Below are positions 1 to 8,926 of a stretch of 64,000 bases of DNA, piece by piece. The stretch lies in the NCBI GenBank assembly GCA_963807225.1, contig CAWEAD010000012.1, forward strand, positions 186,001 through 250,000, read 5' to 3'. The notes below the pieces were generated by a model that saw only the letters and a program-made list of their open reading frames with translations, searched no databases and was not told the DNA's origin. The translations under genes and the position numbers were made by a program. Positions within the stretch are counted from its first letter, which is position 1. Every line of letters starts with the position of its first letter. The DNA is from JAGVGT01 sp963807225 (GTDB taxonomy: Bacteria; Desulfobacterota; Desulfobulbia; Desulfobulbales; JAGXFP01).

Positions 1-422
1 TCTACTCCATTTGCTTGGGGAAAGATTCGGCCGGATCTTAAGTGCGGAATCCGCAACCGGATTTAATCTTTTAGATCATACTCGACATTCATAACTCTCA
101 AAAGTTCTACTAAGACCAAGTCTGAAATATTTCACCGGGCGAAAAATTTTGGCAGCGTTCGTTTATGGCAGACCGGACAAACAAGGTTCTCCTTGCCAGC
201 AGCCGCCCGGGTGCGGTAAAACTTGATGGCGTCGCGAAAAGTGCCCTGAATGGTATAAATCTGATCTCTTGCGGCCTAGCGCATTTTTGTTCGTTCGGCA
301 TACCACTTGTATGGCCTCGCTCTCAAAAATATACTACTCCTGAATTATCCGGTTTTTCGTGGTCTTCGCTTAATTGCTTAGCCATTCCGAAATTTTTTAC
401 GATTATTAGAACTTCAGGGCGA
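1..422. other. Leading stretch without a supported gene
   Basis: No open frame here looks like a known protein, and the frames on both strands are short and overlap one another. One reverse-strand frame around 140-290 reads through a CPVCHKR zinc-ribbon-like motif but is broken by a TAG and has no start, so it may be a gene remnant. The stretch is AT-richer than the genes that follow. Confidence 0.5.
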
Positions 423-445
423 CCGGTAAGCACCGGCCTTTTTTT
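423..445 (+). terminator. Rho-independent terminator-like hairpin
   Basis: CCGGT (423-427) and ACCGG (432-436) form a short stem with an AAGC loop. It is followed by CC and seven T residues (439-445). It sits 27 bases before the acetyltransferase start and would isolate that operon from upstream transcription. The stem is short, so strength is uncertain. Confidence 0.55.
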
Positions 446-471
446 AACCTTTGCCACCCGACAGGTAAGCC

Positions 472-981
472 ATGCCCGAAGAATCACTCCCGGCCCCCCC
501 GAAAGTCCGGATCCGCGAGATGTCCATTGACGATCTCTCCCATGTTTACCACATCGGGGAAGACATCTTCACGGTCGAATATTCCTCAACCCTCTATCGG
601 ACCTGGGACGAGTACGAGATCACCTCGTTGTTCAACACCGATAACGAACTCTGCCTGGTGGCCGAGGTCCGGGACCAGATTGTCGGCTTCGCCCTGGGCA
701 CCACGGTGGAGAAGCCTCACTCGGCCTGGAAATACGGCTACCTGCTCTGGCTCGGGGTGCGGCCCGATATGCAGAAGCACCGGATCGGCGAGCGGCTTTT
801 TCGCGAAATCAAGCGGCGGATGCGCGAGCAGGGGGCCAGAATCATCATCATCGATACCGACGCCGACAACCGGGCCGCGATCAACTTCTTCAAGAAAAAG
901 GGCTTCGGCAATATCGAGAAGCACGTATACATGAGTCTGAATCTTTCCCGGTCGCGAAAGAAAGTGGAGAAGAAACCATGA
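472..981 (+). CDS. GNAT family N-acetyltransferase
   Basis: A 169-residue single-domain GNAT protein, which would move an acetyl group from acetyl-CoA to an amine. The acetyl-CoA loop is visible near residues 97-111 (VRPDMQKHRIGERLF, a variant of the Q/RxxGxG/A signature). The C-terminal strand-helix typical of RimI-like enzymes follows (DADNRAAINFFKKKGF). The substrate cannot be told from sequence. Its stop overlaps the ATG of the next gene (ATGA, 978-981), so it is translationally coupled to an M20 deacylase, a pairing that suggests linked acetylation and deacetylation of an amino compound (inference). The ribosome site is weak (ACAGG). Confidence 0.85.
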   Translation: MPEESLPAPPKVRIREMSIDDLSHVYHIGEDIFTVEYSSTLYRTWDEYEITSLFNTDNELCLVAEVRDQIVGFALGTTVEKPHSAWKYGYLLWLGVRPDMQKHRIGERLFREIKRRMREQGARIIIIDTDADNRAAINFFKKKGFGNIEKHVYMSLNLSRSRKKVEKKP

Positions 982-2114
982 AAGATCGGCGTGATCTGGT
1001 CTGGTCGGCTTTGGCGCCGGAACGGTTGCGCGCCAATCTGCTGGAGATGATGAATATCTATTCGCCCTTCGGCAAAGAGGAAGACGTCCAGCTCTATCTG
1101 GAGGAACGTCTTCGGGCCGGAGGTTTGCAGGTGAAGCGCCAGGAAGTGGAGGATGAACGCTACAATCTGGTGGTGACCATGGGGGCGGAAAGGCCGGCTT
1201 TTTTCCTGGTCGGCCATGTCGACACCATCCCGGCCTGGGAACTGGAAATGATCGAGCCGCGGGAAGAGGGCGACTTGATATTCGGCCTGGGCAGCGCCGA
1301 TATGAAGGGCGGCTGCGCGGCCATGGTTGAGGCCTTCCTGGCCCTGGCCACCTTGCCGGTGAATGAGCAACCGGCGGTCGGGCTGTTGCTGGCCGTGGGC
1401 GAAGAGGAGACCGGTGACGGCAGTGCCACCTTCCTCACCGAATACCGACCCGAATGGGTGGTGATCGGCGAACCGACCGGACTGGCCGCCTGTTTCTCCC
1501 ATTACGGTTATCTGGAGACCAACCTGGTTACCAGGGGGAGGCGTATCCATTCATCGCTGCCGGAACTGGGACACAATGCGGTGGAGTCGATGCTGCGGGT
1601 GCTCCTGCACCTGGGGCGCGCACCTCTTTTCGACCGGAGACGCTCGGAAATCGTTTACTCGATCCGGGAGATGGTCTCTTCCAGAGCCGGCTTCGTGGTC
1701 CCGGATCGTTGCGAGACCTGGATTGATCTGCACCTGGCGCCGGAGGTGATGCCGGCTCTGGTCGAAAAGGAGATTCGCGCCCTGGCAAGCACCGCTGCCG
1801 GGCAGGTCCCCGATCTGGACCTGGAGATGGCCTTCGGCTTTGCTTCACCGGGTTACAATCTTGACACCGATACAGCTCTAGCCCGGACCCTGGCGCAGAT
1901 CTATCCCGGTCTTGGCCTGGAACTGCGTTTCGATACCTTCCGGTCACACTCCGACGGCAATCTCTTCTACGAGGCGGGGGTAAAACCGCTGTTGCTGGGG
2001 CCAGGTGAACTGGAAGTGGCCCACACCCCGGATGAGCAGATTAATTTCTCCCAGGTGCTGGAAGCGGCCCGAATCTATTCCACCCTCTGTCTCCAGCAGG
2101 ATCGGGAAGCCTAG
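978..2114 (+). CDS. M20 family metallopeptidase / ArgE-DapE-type deacylase
   Basis: A 378-residue zinc-dependent amidohydrolase of the M20 clan. Metal and catalytic motifs are in order: HVDTIP near residue 75, GSADMKGG with the bridging Asp near 107, EEETGDG with the catalytic Glu near 139, GEPTG near 161, and a terminal His in VAHTPDE near 350. The family removes acyl groups from N-acylated amino acids such as acetyl-ornithine, acetyl-lysine or succinyl-diaminopimelate. The exact substrate is not determined here. It overlaps the upstream GNAT gene by four bases, so the pair is probably one operon. Length and motifs are complete. Confidence 0.88.
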   Translation: MKDRRDLVWSALAPERLRANLLEMMNIYSPFGKEEDVQLYLEERLRAGGLQVKRQEVEDERYNLVVTMGAERPAFFLVGHVDTIPAWELEMIEPREEGDLIFGLGSADMKGGCAAMVEAFLALATLPVNEQPAVGLLLAVGEEETGDGSATFLTEYRPEWVVIGEPTGLAACFSHYGYLETNLVTRGRRIHSSLPELGHNAVESMLRVLLHLGRAPLFDRRRSEIVYSIREMVSSRAGFVVPDRCETWIDLHLAPEVMPALVEKEIRALASTAAGQVPDLDLEMAFGFASPGYNLDTDTALARTLAQIYPGLGLELRFDTFRSHSDGNLFYEAGVKPLLLGPGELEVAHTPDEQINFSQVLEAARIYSTLCLQQDREA

Positions 2115-2132
2115 TCAGCAATTTTCTCGCCT

Positions 2133-2372
2133 TTATAGTTGCGGATCGATATTACCGGGACCGCCGCAATCCGGGGTATAGCAGGTAACGTTCTTGAATT
2201 CACAGGTCTGCTGGCAGCCCGGGCAGGTATTGGGCGGGGTGGCGGCGGTCAGCAGAAAACCGCAGTTCCCGCATTTCCAGTAGGTCTGCCCGCAGCTCGG
2301 GCAGAGTTCGGCGTCCTGGGCTTTCCCTAGCTCTGCCCCGCAATTGCGGCAGCTTTTTTCTTCCTTGCTCAT
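2133..2372 (-). CDS. Small rubredoxin-like zinc-ribbon protein
   Basis: A 79-residue cysteine-rich protein with CxxC pairs CRNC, CPSC, CGNC and CPGC, followed by further cysteines near the C-terminus (TCYTPDCGGPGN). The central part resembles a rubredoxin-like or zinc-ribbon metal site. A strong ribosome site AAAGGAG lies seven bases before the ATG. It runs convergently to the M20 gene. No enzymatic role can be assigned; metal binding is the only supported property. Confidence 0.75.
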   Translation of the reverse strand: MSKEEKSCRNCGAELGKAQDAELCPSCGQTYWKCGNCGFLLTAATPPNTCPGCQQTCEFKNVTCYTPDCGGPGNIDPQL

Positions 2373-2808
2373 CTCTAACTCCTTTCAGTTTCGGCAGGGT
2401 CCAGCCGTTCATTGATTTCGGCTCAGCAGCCGAATGGATCTGGGCCCAGCCTGGGGGACCGGCAAAATGTTCGTGGTAATGACGGCTGGCGATTAAGTAC
2501 GCGAAACGCTTCCTCCGCGGATATCATAACCGGACTGAGGAAAATTTCGGTAACTCAAATTTATCCTGAATCGAAGACAATACATCATGTCGTTCTCTCC
2601 CGGTTTGGATTCTGCCTCTGTACCCCGCCTTTCCTGATCCATAATAAGGACTGTGAAAGCGGATTTTTCGGAAAGAAAAAGATTCTGTTTATGTGCTCCG
2701 GGTGGAGTATCATTTTTTATCGATACGCAATCGATGCCGCAGATGCATTATCTCCCGGATCGGCCACTACGGCTAGCCGGATTCGGTAGGCAACCAAAGG
2801 AGTCTTAT
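2373..2808. other. Intergenic region, no gene seen
   Basis: This 436-base gap lies between a reverse-strand zinc-ribbon gene and a forward small membrane protein gene, so it should hold promoters for both. The open frames in it have no recognisable features. I see no clear hairpin or repeat. Confidence 0.5.
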
Positions 2809-2958
2809 ATGCTGTGGACCATTTCCGTGATTCTGATAATTCTCTGGGCGCTGGGTCTGGTCAGCAATTATACCATGGGAGGCTACGTCCATATTCTGCT
2901 GGTCATCGCAGTCATTGTTGTCCTGCTCACCCTTATTCAGGGGCGGCGGCGCCGGTAA
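2809..2958 (+). CDS. Small hydrophobic membrane protein (Lmo0937-like)
   Basis: A 49-residue protein with two closely spaced hydrophobic segments separated by NYTMGGYVH and ending in a basic QGRRRR tail. This is the architecture of the Lmo0937 family of tiny membrane proteins. The start is set by AAAGGAG seven bases before ATG 2809; a longer frame upstream is not supported by a ribosome site. Function is unknown. Such proteins recur in envelope-stress neighbourhoods, and this window has five more tiny membrane-protein genes. Confidence 0.75.
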   Translation: MLWTISVILIILWALGLVSNYTMGGYVHILLVIAVIVVLLTLIQGRRRR

Positions 2959-3016
2959 CCGCTTGCCGCTGGCCGAGCTGATTTGAACAATCGGATTAAT
3001 AAAGCAAGGAGCGGAA

Positions 3017-3238
3017 ATGAGAACAAACACTTTACTGGCCGTCGTTCTTATTGCAGTAGGAATCGTGGCCTTTGCCTATCAGGGCATCGACTTCACGACC
3101 AGAGAAAAGGTCATCGATCTCGGCCCCATCCAGATGTCGGCCGATAAGACCAGAACACTCCCTTTACCGCCAATTGTCGGAGTCATCGCACTGGTGGGCG
3201 GCATCGCTTTGCTGGTCGTGGGCAGAAAAAAGGGCTGA
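3017..3238 (+). CDS. Small membrane protein, DUF3185-like (copy 1)
   Basis: A 73-residue protein with an N-terminal hydrophobic helix, a conserved polar middle (TTREKVIDLGPIQ then TRTLPLPPI) and a second hydrophobic helix ending in RKKG. It has a close paralogue at 13410-13631 with the same middle motif. The ribosome site AAGGAG precedes the ATG. Assignment to the DUF3185-type family is from memory of that motif. Function is unknown. Confidence 0.75.
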   Translation: MRTNTLLAVVLIAVGIVAFAYQGIDFTTREKVIDLGPIQMSADKTRTLPLPPIVGVIALVGGIALLVVGRKKG

Positions 3239-3385
3239 TAACCGGTGACCGGTTTCTCCGGCACCATGGCGTCGCGATGGGCGGGTTTGACTCTCGACCA
3301 ACGGTTGCCATTTGCGCTGCCGAAAAACCAGGAAATAATGGCATGATCATTATCTCCCCGGACCCCATTGATAAAGGAATCGTTG

Positions 3386-4849
3386 GTGGCTAAACAGGCA
3401 ACCGAACTACGGTACGCCGTCCGGTTTCGAGTGGTCTGCAAGTATTTCGGGCAATTGTGCCTGGTGCTTGCCGGGTTGACTCTGGTGCCTTTGGTGATCT
3501 CGCTGGTTTTTGGCGATATGTCCAGCGGACAGCGATATGGTCTGGTGATCGTCGGGCTCCTTGTCATCGGAGCCGGACTGGCCCGGCTGCGAACCCCGGC
3601 CAGGGTGCAAACCAATGAGGGCATGGTTCTGGTAGCCCTGATGTTTCTCTTTACTCCGCTGGTGATGTCCTACCCGATGATGGTCTCGGGTGTGGGTTTT
3701 CTGGACGCCTTCTTTGAAGCCGTTTCCGGTGTGACGACCACCGGATTGAGCACGAAGGCGACCTTAGCCGGGGCGCCCCCGGGTTTTCTTTTTGCCCGGG
3801 CCTGGATGCAGTGGTACGGCGGCCTGGGCATTGTGGCCTTCTCTCTGGCCCTGGTCATCCAACCAGGTCTGGTGGCGAAAGGGCTTTCTCTCAACGAGAA
3901 TGTAGCTGACGATTTGGTCGGTGGCACCCGGGCTCATACGCGGCAGGTCCTGAAAGTATATGTGCTTATCACCACCATGGGTATCATCGGTTCCTGGTTG
4001 CTGGGCATAGGTTTTTTCGACGCCGTGCTCTATACCTTTGCGGCGGTTTCCACCGGCGGCTTTGCCCCGCATGACAGCAGCCTCGGGGCCTTAAGCTGGC
4101 CAGGGCAGGTTTGGGTTACCGGGTTCTGCTTGGCGGGGGCCATCCCTCTGACCTTCTATCTTCGATTGGTAAAGGCGAAGTGGCATGGTTCGGTGGATTT
4201 TTTGCAACTCCGGATCCTGGTTATTGCCTCCCTGGTTGTGTCGCTGGCGCTGGGCAGTGCCATGTGGCTGAGTTTAGGTATTCCTTGGCCGCAGGTACTC
4301 CGGAACGCGCCCCTGCTCGCCTTTTCAGCCCAAACCACCACGGGTTTTGCCTCGATGCCGATTGCGCATCTGGATGCGGGCTCAAAGCTGATCTTGATCT
4401 TCTCGATGCTGATAGGTGGCGGTGTCGGCTCGACCGCGGGCGGTTTCAAGCTGCTACGGTTGTTCATTGCTTTTAGCGTCTTGCGCCTGATTCTCCTGCG
4501 CACCTGCCTGCCTGGGCATGCTGTCATTGAGCCCCGCTTGGCCGGCCGCCGCCTGCAGAACGATGAGATCAACGCGGCCCTGCTGCTGATCGTGCTCTTC
4601 GTCGCTGTGGTCCTGCTGTCCTGGCTGCCTTTTGTCTCGATGGGATACGACCCGCTCGACTCCCTGTTTGAAGTGGTTTCGGCGACGGGCACGGTGGGGC
4701 TGTCCGTCGGGTTGACCGGGGCAACCTTACCCGCGATACTCAAGGGTATTTTATGCGTCGATATGCTTTTGGGAAGACTTGAAATCGTCGCTTGGCTGGT
4801 GCTGCTGTATCCAGGCACCTGGTGGGGCCGAAGAATGGAGGGAGCATGA
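3386..4849 (+). CDS. trkH: Potassium uptake channel subunit TrkH
   Basis: An integral membrane protein of about 487 residues from the Trk/Ktr/HKT superfamily, which lets K+ across the inner membrane under control of a TrkA gating subunit. The repeated membrane-pore-membrane pattern and selectivity-filter glycines are visible (SGVTTTGLS, VSTGGF, QTTTGF, SATGTVGLS). I prefer the GTG at 3386 because AAAGGA lies seven bases upstream; a TTG at 3368 is also in frame. Its stop overlaps the trkA start (ATGA), so the two are coupled. Confidence 0.9.
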   Translation: MAKQATELRYAVRFRVVCKYFGQLCLVLAGLTLVPLVISLVFGDMSSGQRYGLVIVGLLVIGAGLARLRTPARVQTNEGMVLVALMFLFTPLVMSYPMMVSGVGFLDAFFEAVSGVTTTGLSTKATLAGAPPGFLFARAWMQWYGGLGIVAFSLALVIQPGLVAKGLSLNENVADDLVGGTRAHTRQVLKVYVLITTMGIIGSWLLGIGFFDAVLYTFAAVSTGGFAPHDSSLGALSWPGQVWVTGFCLAGAIPLTFYLRLVKAKWHGSVDFLQLRILVIASLVVSLALGSAMWLSLGIPWPQVLRNAPLLAFSAQTTTGFASMPIAHLDAGSKLILIFSMLIGGGVGSTAGGFKLLRLFIAFSVLRLILLRTCLPGHAVIEPRLAGRRLQNDEINAALLLIVLFVAVVLLSWLPFVSMGYDPLDSLFEVVSATGTVGLSVGLTGATLPAILKGILCVDMLLGRLEIVAWLVLLYPGTWWGRRMEGA

Positions 4850-5568
4850 GAACTGTTTTTGTCGGAGCTGGAAAAGTGAGCATTGAAACGGCCAAAGCGC
4901 TGATTAAAAAGGGCCATGAAGTGGTGATCATCGAGATCGACAAGGGCAAGGTCGGCGAACTGTCCGAGGAGCTGGATTGCAGCTTCCTGCATGGTGATGG
5001 CAGCCAGCCCAATCTCCTGCGTGAAGTCAACCCCGAGCGAACCGACTTCCTTTTCTGTCTTACCAGCAGCGACCAGGTGAATCTGATCGCCAGTCTCGTC
5101 GGCCGCTCCCTCGGTTTCAATCGCGTGGTGACCAGTATCGGTGATCCCCAGTTCGAGGGAATCTGCCGGGAGTTGGGGTTGAAGGATACGATCAATCCCT
5201 CCCGCACCATCAGCCGTTACCTGGAGGACATGGTGGGTGGCGGTGAAAACGTCGAACTTTCACCGGTCATCAAGGATGAGGCCCGCTTTTTTAGCCTGAT
5301 TGCCAAAGAGGAAGATGCGGGGCCGGCCCGGGAGTTGAAATTGCCGGCCGAGGCCAAGGTGATCTGCTATTACCGCGATGGCAAATTTTCACATGCCGAT
5401 GAAGATACCACCTTCCGCAAAGGCGATGAGATTGTGATTCTCACGCACAGTAAAAATATGCCCGCTTTGCAGGATCGCTGGCAACCCGAGCAGGTGCGAG
5501 AGGACGACCCGGCAGCGAAGCGGGACAAGCAGGCAAAGGCCGAGGGTGGCGCCAAGAATAATATGTAG
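4846..5568 (+). CDS. trkA: TrkA family potassium uptake regulatory protein
   Basis: A 240-residue cytoplasmic protein with one RCK unit: an N-terminal Rossmann NAD-binding domain (VGAGKVSIETAKAL at the start, then an acidic loop EIDKGK) and a TrkA-C domain near residues 140-205. It gates TrkH in response to bound nucleotide. Classical E. coli TrkA has two such units, so this is the single-unit form. It has an Asp/Lys-rich C-terminal tail of about 30 residues. It overlaps trkH by four bases. Confidence 0.9.
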   Translation: MRTVFVGAGKVSIETAKALIKKGHEVVIIEIDKGKVGELSEELDCSFLHGDGSQPNLLREVNPERTDFLFCLTSSDQVNLIASLVGRSLGFNRVVTSIGDPQFEGICRELGLKDTINPSRTISRYLEDMVGGGENVELSPVIKDEARFFSLIAKEEDAGPARELKLPAEAKVICYYRDGKFSHADEDTTFRKGDEIVILTHSKNMPALQDRWQPEQVREDDPAAKRDKQAKAEGGAKNNM

Positions 5569-5577
5569 GCAAACGGC

Positions 5578-6189
5578 ATGGCTGGATCGAGCAAGAAATC
5601 CTTGCAAGAGTACCGAGGGAAAAGGCGTTTCAAAGATACGCCGGAGCCGGAGGGCGAGGAAAGCCGGCAGGATCGGGAACCCTTATTCGTGATCCAGAAG
5701 CATGACGCCACCAATCTTCACTACGACTTCCGCCTTTCCCTGAATGGTGTCCTGAAATCCTGGGCCGTGCCCAAGGGGCTTTCCACCGACCCCCGCGAAA
5801 AGCGGCTGGCTATTCAAACGGAGGACCACCCCTTGGAGTACGCCGATTTCGAAGGAGTAATCCCCCAAGGCCATTACGGGGGTGGCGTGGTGCTGGTCTG
5901 GGACACCGGCGGCTATAAGAACACCACGGTCAAGGGTGATCGGGAAGTGCCATTGGCTAAGGGACTGGAGCAGGGGCACGTCACCATCGAACTGGCTGGC
6001 AAGAAGCTGCGGGGTGGTTACGCCTTGACCAGGATGGAGCGGGGTGACGGGCGGCAATGGTTGCTGGTCAAGATCAGGGACGATGAGGCTGACGCACGGC
6101 GCAATCCGGTCACTACCGAACCCAGGTCCGTGCTAAGCGGCCGTACCCTAAAAGAAATCGCCAGTGATGCGCACGAGAAGCAGCGATGA
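5578..6189 (+). CDS. LigD-type 3'-phosphoesterase domain protein
   Basis: A 203-residue stand-alone version of the phosphoesterase module normally found at the end of LigD. The active-site block FVIQKHDATNLHYDFRL lies near residues 39-55 with the catalytic His residues, and EGVIPQGHYGGG follows near 90. The family trims 3'-phosphate or 3'-ribonucleotide ends during bacterial non-homologous end joining. It overlaps the next gene, a LigD polymerase domain, by four bases. No ligase domain and no Ku gene occur in this window, so the rest of the repair system must lie elsewhere or be missing. Confidence 0.88.
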   Translation: MAGSSKKSLQEYRGKRRFKDTPEPEGEESRQDREPLFVIQKHDATNLHYDFRLSLNGVLKSWAVPKGLSTDPREKRLAIQTEDHPLEYADFEGVIPQGHYGGGVVLVWDTGGYKNTTVKGDREVPLAKGLEQGHVTIELAGKKLRGGYALTRMERGDGRQWLLVKIRDDEADARRNPVTTEPRSVLSGRTLKEIASDAHEKQR

Positions 6190-7104
6190 GCACCCTTAAT
6201 TTCGGCCCTTATACGGTGGAGACCACCAACGAGGACAAGATCTTTTTCGCCGAGGCCGGTCTTACCAAGAAAGACCTGATCGCTTACTACCGGGAGATCG
6301 GCCAGATCATTCTGCCTTATCTGCGGGAACGGCCCGTGTACCATGCAGCGTTATCCGGACGGGGTTGGCAAGAATGGCTTCTACCAACAGGAGGCGCCGG
6401 ATTACTTCCCGGATTGGATCGAGAGAAAGACCGTGAAAAAAGAAGAAGGTGAGGTCACCCACGTAATTTGCCGGAACACGGCGACCCTGGTCTATCTGGC
6501 CAATCAGGGCTGCATCACCCCGCACACCTGGCTGAGCCGCGTTGACAGGTTGCACTTTCCCGATCTGATGGTCTTCGACCTGGATCCGCCGGGCGACGAC
6601 TTCAAGCCGGTCGTGGCAGCCGCCCGCCTGCACAAAAATCTCCTGACCGAGTTGGGCTTGATTCCCTTCGTGAAAACCAGCGGCTCCCGGGGGCTGCATC
6701 TGGTTATACCGCTGGATCGTGGCGCCGATTTCCCAAAAGTGCGAGACTTTGCCGGCGATGTTGCCCGGGTCCTGGCCGAAAGGCATCCGCAAACCCTCAC
6801 CACCGAGGTACGCAAGAACAAGCGGCGGGGCCGGCTTTTTCTAGACACTGCCCGAAACAGTTATGCCCAGACGGTGGCTCCTCCCTATGCCGTAAGAGCC
6901 AAGTCCAAGGCCCCAATCGCCACTCCGTTGGACTGGGAAGAACTGAGCCTGCCCGATCTCACCTCGCAAAGCTATCATATCGGCAACATCTTCCGGCGTC
7001 TTGGCCAGAAAGACGACCCCTGGCGAGATATAGCTCGCCGGTCCCGTTCCCTGGATGGGCCCCGGGACCGGCTTAATTCCATAATGGCGGCGGAACTAAA
7101 ATAA
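6186..7104 (+). pseudogene. LigD polymerase (PolDom) domain protein, frameshifted
   Basis: An archaeo-eukaryotic primase-type polymerase module as used in end joining. The first part (from ATG 6186) reads to LRERPV and then leaves frame. The second part resumes as TMQRYPDGV and continues to 7104 with the catalytic acidic motif VFDLDPP, SGSRGLHLVIPL and the ATPLDWEEL block. Removing one base (T6339) joins the two into one protein of about 305 residues. This is either a real inactivating insertion or a sequence error. It is coupled to the phosphoesterase gene and followed two bases later by the antiporter. Confidence 0.85.
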
Positions 7105-7105
7105 T

Positions 7106-8713
7106 ATGGAAATAGAATCCACCCTGATTTTGCTATTCGTTGTCGCCACGGCCGTGGCGATTGCGGTGCAGCGGCTGGCGGTGCCCTACACAGTGGCTCT
7201 GGTTTTAACCGGTTTGTTGTTGGGGTTGTTGCATGCGTTCGAGGCGCCCCAGCTAACCAAGGGACTGCTGTTCAATGTCTTCCTGCCGGGACTGCTGTTC
7301 GAGGCCGCCTTTCACCTGGAGTTCAAACAATTCTGGCGAAACCGGCTGACCATTAATTCACTGGCCCTGCCCGGGGTGGTGGCGGCAATCGCCTTGACGG
7401 CCCTGATTTTGACCCCGGTTGCCAATACCTTGCATTTTGTCCAGAATTTCACCTGGAAGCACGCCCTGATTTTCGGGGCGATTATATCCGCCAGCGACCC
7501 CATTGCCGTGATCTCGATCTTCAAAAGTCTGGGAGTGCCGAAACGTCTCTCGGTCTTGCTCGAAGGCGAGAGCCTACTCAACGACGGTACCGCGATTGTC
7601 TTCTTCATGCTCAGCATTGCCCTGGTGACCGGGGAGGTGGTGACGGTCGAGGGACTGGTCTTTGATTTTATCAAGATCGTCGGCATTGGCGTGATCATCG
7701 GGGTCGGATTCGGACTGGTCGTTTCACAGGTCATCAGGCAGGTGGATGATCCGATGATTGAGATCACCCTGACCACGATCGCCGCCTACGGTTCGTTTCT
7801 GGCTGCCGAACACTTTCATTACTCCGGGGTGATTGCCACCGTGGCGGCGGGCATGCTTTGCGGGAACTATGGTGCCAGGATCGGCATGTCGCCATCGACC
7901 AGAATAGCCGTGGAGACCTTTTGGGAATACATAGCCTTCGCCCTCAACTCGATCGTCTTTCTCTTGATCGGCTTTGAAGTTCAGTTCCGGTCCCTGGTTG
8001 ACTCATGGCAGGCGATCCTGGTCGCCTATCTCGTGGTTACGGGAACCAGAGCGCTGGTTGTTTTCGGCGCCGCCTCGCTGTTGCGCAGGACCAGAGAACG
8101 AATTCCCTGGTCCTGGAGCGTCATCCTGGTCTGGGGAGGTCTGCGCGGCGGCTTGCCGATGGTGCTGGTCCTAAGTCTGGCCAAGGATTTTCCGCATCGG
8201 GATTTATTGGTCGCGATGACTTTCGGAGTTGTGCTTATTTCGATCCTGGCCCACGGTCTGACGATGGCGCCTCTGTTGAGATGGTTGGGCATTGCGCGCG
8301 GGCACCGGGAATTGGCCGAGTACGAGTTGACGCGAGGTAAATTGCAGGCCACCCGTGCTGCCTTGGAGGAGATTGACCGGATGTCGCACGTTCATTTCAA
8401 TAATCCGGAGGTGCTCGCCGATCTCCGGCGCGAATATGAGAAAAAGATTGAGGATGATAAAACAGTCCTGGATGAGTTGCATTTAGAGATCCGTCAACTC
8501 CAGGCGGAGGAGGAGAAATGGGCTCGGCGGCACCTGCTGCAAGTGGAAAAAAACGAGATAATCGATGCCTTCCACCATGGAGTCTTTAATCAGGTGGTCC
8601 AGGAAAAGTTGCTGGCTAATCTCGATGCGCAATTGCTAAGCTTGGAATCAGGAGAGTCGATCGAGTCGGAATCTCCCTCGGACTTTGCCGAAGGAAAAAG
8701 TCCGGCGGAATAG
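7106..8713 (+). CDS. Na+/H+ antiporter, CPA1 (NhaP) family
   Basis: A 535-residue membrane protein with about 12 hydrophobic segments in residues 1-400 and a charged, partly coiled-coil cytoplasmic tail from about 410. The CPA1 core is clear: FLPGLLFEAAFH, the ion-binding ASDPIAVI with the key Asp, LEGESLLNDGTAIV, and VLVWGGLRGGLPMVL. It exchanges Na+ (or K+) for protons across the inner membrane. It starts two bases after the LigD polymerase stop. With Trk and the N-ATPase it forms a monovalent-cation theme. Confidence 0.92.
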   Translation: MEIESTLILLFVVATAVAIAVQRLAVPYTVALVLTGLLLGLLHAFEAPQLTKGLLFNVFLPGLLFEAAFHLEFKQFWRNRLTINSLALPGVVAAIALTALILTPVANTLHFVQNFTWKHALIFGAIISASDPIAVISIFKSLGVPKRLSVLLEGESLLNDGTAIVFFMLSIALVTGEVVTVEGLVFDFIKIVGIGVIIGVGFGLVVSQVIRQVDDPMIEITLTTIAAYGSFLAAEHFHYSGVIATVAAGMLCGNYGARIGMSPSTRIAVETFWEYIAFALNSIVFLLIGFEVQFRSLVDSWQAILVAYLVVTGTRALVVFGAASLLRRTRERIPWSWSVILVWGGLRGGLPMVLVLSLAKDFPHRDLLVAMTFGVVLISILAHGLTMAPLLRWLGIARGHRELAEYELTRGKLQATRAALEEIDRMSHVHFNNPEVLADLRREYEKKIEDDKTVLDELHLEIRQLQAEEEKWARRHLLQVEKNEIIDAFHHGVFNQVVQEKLLANLDAQLLSLESGESIESESPSDFAEGKSPAE

Positions 8714-8926
8714 TAGGGAGCGAAACGATTGATTGGCTGATGTTGCCATAATAAATGATCAACTCGCAAAATAGGTTAGCGATGGCCAGATGAAAAGCTT
8801 TGGCCACCCTTCGAGCAGCCCAGGGTGAACGGATGAACTGGCTGATCTGCCGTTCAGTGATTTCCAGCAAAAGGCATATATTTGATATAACCGATTTTTT
8901 GCCGGGTCATGACAGCTGAGGTGAAA

